Assembly: GCA_003645115.1 (NCBI GenBank) | Contig: QNEG01000027.1 | Span: 1 to 11,141 of the forward strand | Direction of reading: 5' to 3' | DNA length: 11,141 nt | From: a bacterium | GTDB lineage: Bacteria; UBP14; UBA6098; B30-G16 | Shown: piece by piece, positions 1 to 9,200 of the stretch | Numbering within the stretch: position 1 is the first letter of the stretch | Layout of the letters: the number at the start of each line of letters is the position of its first letter | Position numbers and translations under genes: made by a program | Notes under the pieces: model-generated | What the model saw: the letters and a program-made list of their open reading frames with translations, nothing else | Database searches by the model: none | What the model was told of the DNA's origin: nothing

Positions 1-9
1 ATATTTTGC

Positions 10-82
10 GGGGGATTAGCTCAGTTGGGAGAGCACAAGCTTTGCAAGCTTGGGGTCACCGGTTCGAATCCGGTATCCTCCA
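10..82 (+). tRNA. tRNA-Ala (anticodon TGC)
   Basis: This gene decodes GCN alanine codons. It folds as a full cloverleaf of 73 nt. The 7-bp acceptor stem pairs 10-16 with 75-81 and contains the G3:U70 wobble pair that identifies alanine tRNAs. The anticodon stem is CAAGC/GCTTG (36-40 and 48-52) around the loop TTTGCAA, which places anticodon TGC at 43-45. The T-arm is ACCGG/CCGGT with a TTCGAAT loop, and the discriminator is A82. The 3' CCA is not encoded, so it must be added after transcription. The gene lies 43 nt upstream of tRNA-Ile on the same strand, probably in one transcript whose promoter is outside the window. Confidence 0.97.
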
Positions 83-125
83 TAAAATTTGATTTATTTG
101 ACATTTCAAGAGAAAGCAATAACGG

Positions 126-200
126 GGCCCAGTAGCTCAGTTTGGTTAGAGCGCGCGCCTGATAAGCGCGAGGCCAGTGGTTCAACTCCACTCTGGGCCA
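126..200 (+). tRNA. tRNA-Ile (anticodon GAT)
   Basis: This gene decodes ATC and ATT isoleucine codons. The 75-nt cloverleaf has a perfect 7-bp acceptor stem (GGCCCAG at 126-132 with CTGGGCC at 193-199), a D-arm GCTC/GAGC, and an anticodon stem CGCGC/GCGCG around loop CTGATAA, which places anticodon GAT at 161-163. The T-arm is AGTGG/CCACT and the discriminator is A200. CCA is not encoded. Ala(TGC) and Ile(GAT) are the classic pair of the 16S-23S rRNA spacer, but here no 23S gene follows. The next gene is convergent and its stop codon lies 27 nt away. Confidence 0.97.
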
Positions 201-227
201 ATTTTATCCCATCAAAAAAATTTCTTT

Positions 228-3200
228 TTACCTTACTAATAATACTGTGCCATTGCAGAGGACTTCACCATCACCAGCGACTATTACATATATATATAGT
301 CCAGGTGGCAGTGGATTTCCATTGTTATCCAACCCGTTCCAGCTACGAATATAATATTCCTCATATTCTCCGATAGGACCGATTTCATCACTATACACCT
401 CGATATTCCGCATATTCAATATGTGGAGAACAGCATTTTCGCTATACATATTAGGATAGTCGAAAATCACTATTTCATTGTATGAATCATTATTCGGAGT
501 GAATGGATTGGGATGAATATAACATCCCACTTCGGGTTCGACAGTGAACCACCACTCGGCAAAATTACAATTGGGGTCACAGTAATCGGGTTTATCGCAA
601 GCTGTTAGACGCAATCCGACAGTATCGCTGGGCGGGAATATCAATCCTGCCAGTTCGCTGTGGAAAAGCAATGTTCCACTCATATTGTCAGAACTATTCC
701 ATTCCAGCACCGAACCATCGACAGTATATGGAATCTCTTTCACATATAGCACCACAGACGAGGTGGATATTCCAGCGAGATTATCGGTAATGGTAAACCT
801 AACATCTGGCGAACTGGAACGAACCATCATTCCGCTGTCCGGGAATTCGAGTATAAATTCAGGTGGTTGTAAATCCACTTGGAATGTATATGTCAATTCC
901 TCCCACATCGGGTTTCCGAGTTCATCCAGGACACCGGTTAAGCTAACCGTTACGGTTTGCTCATTAGTGAAATAGTCATCAGACGGTGTGAATATTAGTT
1001 CCTCTGTGGATTCCATATATTCGAGTTCCGGGTCGGAAATATCATATACCGAACCAGCAATATTTAAGGTTATGCTGGATTCATCGATACCATCCGGGTC
1101 CCACAGATGAATTATAATCTGCTGGTCGTCGCAGGCAGTAATACTATCTGGCAATGGGATAATCGGTTCTGCACTCGGTCCATCCAGGATGGGCACTGTC
1201 CATTCCGCATAGCCCAAACTCATATCTGCCAGATTACAGAAATCGTAATCTCCATCATACGCATACACTCCGATAGTTACTGTGCAGGTATCGTCGTATG
1301 GACCTATATATCCATCGGCGATATATTCACAGTGGACGATGCCGGAAGGTTCTGTCCAGCAATCCTCTAATCGCATATCGATACTATCACAGTCTGTTTC
1401 CAGTTCACCATCGGTATCATATACCATAATGGGTGTATATCCTGCAATATCTGAGATTCCGGATGAATCATATATTTCCACCGATGGGGTAAACGAAGTC
1501 CTGGTGGAAACATAAGCCGGTAGGAAATTGGTAAATGATGGCGGACTAATATCGTCGTCGAGAATATAGAATTCCCAAGAATAATTGCTCTCATTTGGTC
1601 CACAGTAATCGGGAATGGTATCCTGTGCGAATACTCTGATATGGATTGTGGTCATCTCGGGGAAATATATTCCATCCACAATTTGACTATCCTCACACCA
1701 GGAATAATCCAGTCCGAATTCCTCGTGGTCCACCAGGCTCGGTTCGACTATCAGCGTGGTATCATCATAGGAAATAGCAGGATTTCCCCAGTGTAATGTA
1801 ATCGGTCCGGTGGCGCTGAACACATTCTCTATCTCTATCAGGAAACTGTCAGGATTAACAGTTCGGAGAGAATCTATAACTTTCACTCCGATTTCAGCTT
1901 GCCAATCGTATATACTATCGGTTGGATATTGATTCCAGAAGACCGGGGGAGAGAGATCGACAAACCACTGCCAGCATAATGGTAATCCCTCGATAGATGT
2001 TCCGGCTTCATCGCAGACACTGTCCAGACATACATCTACAGTTTGCCCATCGCTCCAGGGACTGGCTGGCGTGAATGTAAGTAATGGTTCCGACCAATCC
2101 AGCATAATTCCACTAACCATATAAGTAGTCGATTCCACAGTTAGTCTGATAGATGTCGGGTCTATGGGCAATCCACTATCGGGTGGAGTTATACGGATGA
2201 TAATTTGTTGGTTATCGCAGGTGGACCAGGTGGACTCAAGCGGTTCGACTATTTCTGGTGCACCAGTAGGGCAGGGGTCGGTATAGAATGGTGGGTCGAA
2301 TCCGCCGGAGAATGTATCTCCGATAACTATCACCGGACCGCAAATTTCCTCAAACCCACCAGAATCTGGTGTCCATTCGCAGGTGTCTCCTTCGCAATCG
2401 ATGGGAATACATAAATTATATGCCTCGATAAACCAAGTATGATATTCTCCGCAGGGGAATGGACCCACAGTGTAGCAGGTATCGGTAATACCCTCGACCA
2501 CCACAGCGCCATCCACGAATACATCGAAATAAATTGGAGTTTCTCCCTCGGGCATTTCCCAGCATAGTTCTACCTCGCCGGGGGGTAAAGTGTCATTGGG
2601 TTCTGGTGTAATCCATCCGAATGGACCGGGTGATTCGTGCTCGTAATACACTGTCATAGTGTCATAATCTGAACAACCCACACCATCGATTAGTTCGACA
2701 TAAAGAGTAACCGTGGATTCTGGTTCGAAGAAGAAAGAGCTATCATCGGATACCGTGGTTCCATCGAGGTAATGCCAGGAAATATCGACAGGTCCTACCA
2801 TAGCACCAGAAATAACCGGTGAACATCCGATAAATGCGGCGCCATCCGGACAAACCCATATATCATCGCCTGCATTTACCTGTGGGTCGCTGACCGTAAC
2901 ATAAACAGTATCGTATGCGGTGCATCCAGTAGAATCGGTAACCTCGATTATATATTCGGTAACTGTTCCAATGGGTGGAATTGCGGTAATATCTTCTATA
3001 TGTCCACCAGAAATTGCGCCTGCAGGTGACCATAAATAACTATATGGTGGGACTCCGTCATTGGTGGTAGCATTTATCACAAATTCTACCGGTCCATCAG
3101 GATTACAAATAACTGTATCATCCATTTCGATTTCCACTGTCAAATCGCAATCCATTATCCAGATTAGATAACAAGTGTCGATTTCGTTTGGAGCGCAATA

Positions 3201-6200
3201 ATCCGGTGAATCTCCCGCATAGAAACATATTTCTATTGTATCTCCTCTATCAGGGATTAATCCAGCGCATTCCATATCGAGAGCATAATGCGTTCCCGAC
3301 CAGATAACACAGGGTTCAGAAATGTGGTATGGAGTTCCATCTACGGTGGCATATATCAGGGAGTCATCTACCCCAGAACCGGCATCGGTCACATCCATTT
3401 CCACCATAGTAACAGTGCCAAGTATATGCTCTCCAGGTGCGGGAATCATTCCCGAAATCACCGGCGGAACTAAATCTATCGTGAAACTCCACACCACAGG
3501 AGCAGATTCCAGCGGATTACCATAGGTATCTTCGGCTGTGAGAAGTGAACATATGACTACTGTTCCATCAGTCCATAATGCCGATGGAGTAAATACCAAT
3601 GAATCAGCGGGTGCAGGGAAATATTCCAATTCTGCATCGGCGGTGGTGTAATGAGTGCCATTGATGGAAATTTCTATGGTGCTTTCCACCACTCCATCCA
3701 TATCGGCGAGATTTATAATAATCTGCTGGTCATCACAGGCGGAATAAGTTCCATCGAGTGGCTCTAATGGATTAGCTCGAGGACCGCCAACCGGAATAGA
3801 AAATTCCCAGCAGGTGTCCAACTCATTCGGTGGACAGAAATCGGGTGCATCATCGGCACTGACGCAAAATTCTACATTATCTCCACCTTCCAATGTAATA
3901 CCCATCGTGGAGAAATTGGCAGAAATAATTCCACCGCTGGAATCTACTCCAGCATCGGAGAAACCGAAACAGATAGGTGCGGCGCCAGATACCGAAACGC
4001 AAATTTCGAATGTCTCCCAATCCACACCGGCGATGTGGTCTAATAATCCGAATGTCACAGTTGGAGTGAGCGTAGCAATTTCTGCGCCATCACTGGGCCA
4101 TGCGCCCGGTGGAACATAAGGCGGAGATAAGTCGATAGTATAACTCCAAGAATAAGTAGTGGTAAGTGGATTTCCCACAACATCCTCCGCAGATATTAGG
4201 ACAATTTCTACTACTTCGCCATCGGAGAAATCCTCGTCCGGTGTGAAGCATATTATCGAGTCGGCATAATTTAATTCGGGGTCGGATAATGTATATTCTG
4301 TTCCGTTTACCGAAACCACGATAGTGGCGGGAGCGACTCCGTGAGAAACAGCAGTATCCACCAGGCTGAAACAGAAACCCTGATTACCGCAGGAGGAAAT
4401 AGCGTCATTCAATGGACCCGAACTGGCAGGGTCATATATATCTTCAGCAATCGGTCCATATAGATCGACCTGAAATGTCCAGCAGAAATCGAGCACATTC
4501 GCCGGGCAATACGATGTATCCACTAAATCGTGCAATGAAATGCAAATTTCTGCGGTATCATTATGCGGGAATGCACCATCGTAAGTTATTATCCAGTAAG
4601 TAATTTCGCCATCGGTGGAATCGATGATAGTATATGATGCTGGGTTTCCATCCACCCAGAAATCTATATCCGATGTATCTATTCCAGAAATGGAATCGGC
4701 GAGTATTATATATACTCCCGGAGATGCAGTAGAAATGGTATCTCCATCGAGCGGATAGAATTCATATACAATCGGCGATGTAATATCCACAATGAACCAG
4801 CCATCGATAGAAGTGACCAAGGATTCACCGAGAACATCCTCGGCATAAAGTAATGCCCAATGGACACTATCGCCATCCGACCACAATGGCGATGGAGTGA
4901 AAGTCAATGTGTCCGGTTCCCAATTCAATCTGGAATCATCCACACCGATTATTTCATCACCGATTTGGAATTGTATAGATGAAGATTCTATACCTACTGC
5001 GGATGAGATGGTTAAGATAATTTGTTGGTCTGCGCAAGAGAGAGTCGCACCGATTTCTGGGGTAATCAATTCCGCTACCGGCGCTTCCGAGACCAACTGG
5101 AAATTCCAGCAAGTATCCAATTCATTGGGTGGGCAATAGTCCGGGTTATCCGTAGCATTAACACAAACCTCCACATTTTCACCGGCAGAAAATTCTATAC
5201 CGATTTCATCCAGGTCAACATAGAAATTTACTCCATCCCAAGTGACTCCATAATCGCCAATCAGGAATGTCTCACTGCCGGTGGACCAGGTGATAGTGAG
5301 TTGCACACTGGATTCGAGTAATCCAGATAGGATGTCCTGGATAGAGAAACCCACTACGGGAGATGGGTCTGCGATAATTGCGCCATCGGGTGGCACGAAT
5401 GCCGATGCTACCGGTGGACTTAAATCTACTCGGAACCAAGAACAGAATGTGTCCACAGAGACTCCATATATGTTCGCTGCGGAATCGAGGCAGAACCAGA
5501 CCGAATCGCCATCCGACCATAATGGGTCAGGGACAAAATATAGCGTGTCATTCACATAAGTCAGATGCGGAACGGTAGTATCATAGGCGGTTCCATTCAC
5601 CGACAATCTAATAGAATTTGCATCGATACCCAATGGGTCGAATATTCTGATAATAATGTTCTGGTCCTCACAAGCCGACCAGGCACCCTCGAATGGTTCT
5701 ATTAATGCTGCCATAGGGAAACCACACTCTTGAGTATTGAAATCCCATATCTCGCTGGTATCCGCACCGCAGATATTTTCCACAACCACATACCAGTTAT
5801 GATTCTCACTGCAATCAACAATGACTATGTAGGTAGTATCGGATAAATATTCCACCAACAGTTCACCATCATAATAGACAGAGTATGTAAATGGACCACC
5901 GCCCTCGGTGGGACTCGACCATACAAGTGTTACATTTCCCGGCAAAATACCAGCGGAATCATCCGGTGGAGAGAACAACACTATCCCATCGGGAGATATT
6001 CTGGTGGAGAATGTCCATATCTCGCTGGTATCCGAACCGCAACTATTAGTTGCTACCACATACCATTCCAGTGTGTCATCGCATTCCACAGTGATAGTAT
6101 AATCTGTGGAGGTTAACCCAGTTGCGACCGGAATACCATCCACATAGACATCGTAGGTGAATGGTTCGCTACCCGATGTGGGTTCATCCCAGTTAAGATT

Positions 6201-9200
6201 TATATCTCCAGGCGGAATTCCCTCGGTGCTATCGGCAGGAGAGACCAGAGCTATTCCCTCCGGTCCAGTCTCGGTGGAGAATGTCCATATCTCGCTGGTA
6301 TCCGAACCGCAAGTATTAGTTGCTACCACATACCATTCCAGTGTGTCATCGCATTCCACAGTGATAGTATAACTTGTGGAGGTTAACCCAGTTGCGACCG
6401 GAATACCATCCACATAGACATCGTAAGTGAATGGTTCGCTACCCGATGTGGGTGGATTCCAGACTAAATCTACATCGCCAGCGGGAATTTCTGTCGAACC
6501 ATCGGCAGGCGATGATAATGTAATTCCCTCCGGTCCAGTCTCGGTATAAAATACCCAGGTGGAGGATGTTATGGTGCCACAATCGTTGTATGCCTCCACA
6601 TACCATTGAATAGTCTCGTTGCAGGCGACAGTGATTTCGAACTGGCTGGAGGTAAGTCCAGTGGCATAAGGACTCCCATCGATATAAAGATTATAATATA
6701 TAGGAGAACTACCCGATGCATCGGTCCAGTCGAGGGTTACATTTCCCGGTGGAATTTCAGTGGTGCCATCTGGCGGAGAAATCAGTGAAAGCCCATCAGG
6801 TGAAGTCATAGTGGAGAATGTCCAGGTGGGAGAATTCTCCGTTCCGCAGGAATTTTCAGCCTGCACATACCAGGAATGAGTTTCATCACAGGCGAGAGTG
6901 GTGCACCAGAAAGTATCTGTAATTCCCGATGCTACCAGAGCGCCATCGAAATATACATTGAATATGACATCGGATTGATAATACCAGTAAAGACAGGTAT
7001 CACCCGGTGGAATATCGGTTGCCCCATTGAATATAGATATCAATGTCGGTGCGGTCGGTAGTGGTAGGACTTCCACCCATACGGAGTCGGTAGCATCACA
7101 TCCTGCATCATCGGTAACCGTGCAATAATACCATTGGCTGGATGATGGCGATGCATTGGGATTTGCTGAAATCGGGTTATCCAGTCCGCCAGCGGGATAC
7201 CACACATAACTATATGGAGCTATACCACCGGAAACAGTGGCATTAAGTGTAATACTGCTGCCTTCGCAAACTTCCGCCGGGACAGGTCCACAATCCACTG
7301 TTATCTCCGGACTCACTGTGACTACCGAAGTATCACGGTCACAACAGTCATTATTGCATACCTCCACCCAATATTGTGTGGTGCTGGTAGGAGACACCGA
7401 GATATAATCTGTTCCGCTCGCTCCAGTTGACCAGGTGATGGAAGTATATGAACCAGTGATAGTCGCAGTTAGCGTGGTGCTCTCACCATAACAAATCGTT
7501 CTATCTGGGATGGATACAGTAGGTTGTGGATATACATTTATGGTGACACTTGATGTTCCCTCACAATCTGCGCCATCGGTGACGGTGAAAGTGTAAGTAG
7601 TAGTGGTAGTAGGGCAAGCTTGCGGGTCTGTGCTGTTAGGGTCTGATAATCCAGTGGTCGGTGACCAATACCAGTTCCAGGTAATGGTTCCACCACCACT
7701 ACCGAATACATTCACATCATCCACATACCAGCCGGGATAGATAACAGAATAGTCCGAACCGAAGTGCCATCGAAGTCTAATATTCCCACCTACATAAGGT
7801 GTCAAGTCGAAAGTTGCCAATCTCCAGGTAGCATCGTGTCCAGAATAGCAGGGTTCATCTGGAATACCGACATTCCCCGATGATGCAGCATCCTCGGGAT
7901 AATCACCGGTGGGAGTAATAATATTCCAGCTGGAACCACCATCGGTGGAAATTTTCACATTCCCGCCATCAAAATAACCTTCCGTATCATAATAGTGCCA
8001 GAAAGTCAAAGTAGCATCACTGCAGATAGATAAATCTATATTCGGTGATGTAAGTGTCCAGCTTACATCATTGGAATAGTCGCCGCTGAGATTTGTTCCC
8101 CAGCAATATGGATTAGTATGTGCGCTACCTGGGCCAGAAGTAGGAGTTCCCCATTGCCAGGAACCGCTGGCGGAGAAACCGCCATTGTCCGAGTCGAAAT
8201 TTGTAGAAAAACCGGGGCAGGAACCACCGCCACCACTGGTAGTGCCAGGGTCAGCGTGGATAAATGTGCATTCTCCCTCGCAAATATCATAATCATCCGC
8301 CCAGGCGCTGGGAGTAGGTTCTGGAATAGGTTCTGGAATAGTTACACAATAATTTTCGGTTATCGGTCCGCCTTCATCGTAATTTACAATAATTGTATAA
8401 CATTGCGTGGTTCCATAAGCTGATATGGGGATATCCACTTGCCAGTTAACCATTTGAGAACCGCCATATCCAGCGATAGAGGAGAAATAAGTAGATATGG
8501 GGTCTCCGCCAACATAATTTAGGTCTGCTCCAGTGAGGTCGAGAGTTACAGTCACATTATTTGCTGTGGCAGTGCCCATATTGGTAATTAAAGCTGTCAA
8601 TGTCATCGGGTCGGGGTCAACCGCACCACAAGTAGCACTTATTGTAGGTGGATTATGTGAGAGAGTGAGTCCAGTCCCAGAAATATCTCCTATTCCATAA
8701 TATGTGACATATACCACCGAATCACCGGGGCAAATATATCTGGGATACCATTTCACCATAGTGGCAGAATCACCGAAACCAGCGCCGGTATCGGTAATCC
8801 AATCGGCATCATCCCAACCATTTCCCACCGATGAGGGCCAACTACCATACCAGAATATATCCGGCATAGTAGCCTCGAAACCGATAAGAATTCCCAGCGC
8901 CACCAGATCACCTGCGCCGGGTGGAAATCCATTTTCATATGCTCGCCAGATAGGCGGAATATCCGGAGCAAAAAATATCTCTGCAATGCCAGTATATCCA
9001 AATGCAGTGGAAATTTCTGCTGCGTCGTTCCAATCCAGCATAGTGTCGTAATAGACTATACATCCACAATTATGGCAACCGCTATCGGCAGGTTTCATTA
9101 CCGCCTTAAATCTTATTTGCTCGTTCTCACCAGGGGTAGTTCCCAGACGAACAGGAACTATCTCCTGACGAATATATACTCCATTATAATTATTCCAGAT

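Larger units (their letters stand above)
5734..7062 (-). repeat. Five tandem FN3-like modules (about 90 codons each)
   Basis: Residues about 870-1313 contain five successive fibronectin-type-III-like modules. Each starts near a PxxGxxxIPPGxVxLxW strand, has a central YxVYxDGxxVAxGLT hairpin and ends in CxxTxxWYVxAxNxCG followed by a SxxWTFST strand. A sixth module of the same kind lies apart, at about residues 2345-2435. Every module keeps two cysteines separated by exactly 13 residues. FN3-like arrays usually act as spacers or binding modules in secreted bacterial proteins. The two central modules are nearly identical in DNA sequence. Confidence 0.85.

Noticed and set aside
98..103. TTGACA between the two tRNA genes as a promoter for tRNA-Ile
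   Set aside because: The -10 position would fall at about 121-126 (AACGGG), with no match, and transcription would start inside the tRNA.
211..229. A-run/T-run between tRNA-Ile and the giant gene as a bidirectional terminator
   Set aside because: Only A-T pairs can form and there is no GC stem, so it is too weak to call, although some termination must occur in this 27-nt gap.
89..376. Plus-strand open frame of 95 codons overlapping tRNA-Ile and the 3' end of the giant gene
   Set aside because: It runs through a complete tRNA gene and is opposite the conserved C-terminal domain, so it is a chance frame.
6003..6453. Mobile element or CRISPR-like repeat
   Set aside because: The repeats are in-frame copies of a protein module with a 90-codon period, with no spacers, terminal inverted repeats or transposase.
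8118..8423. Plus-strand open frame of 101 codons opposite the giant gene, and others like it (3814-4119, 8704-9051, 5281-5559)
   Set aside because: They are shadows of the minus-strand gene. Their translations are low-complexity or unlike any family, and I checked no convincing ribosome binding site for them. The minus frame has continuous recognisable domains across all of them.
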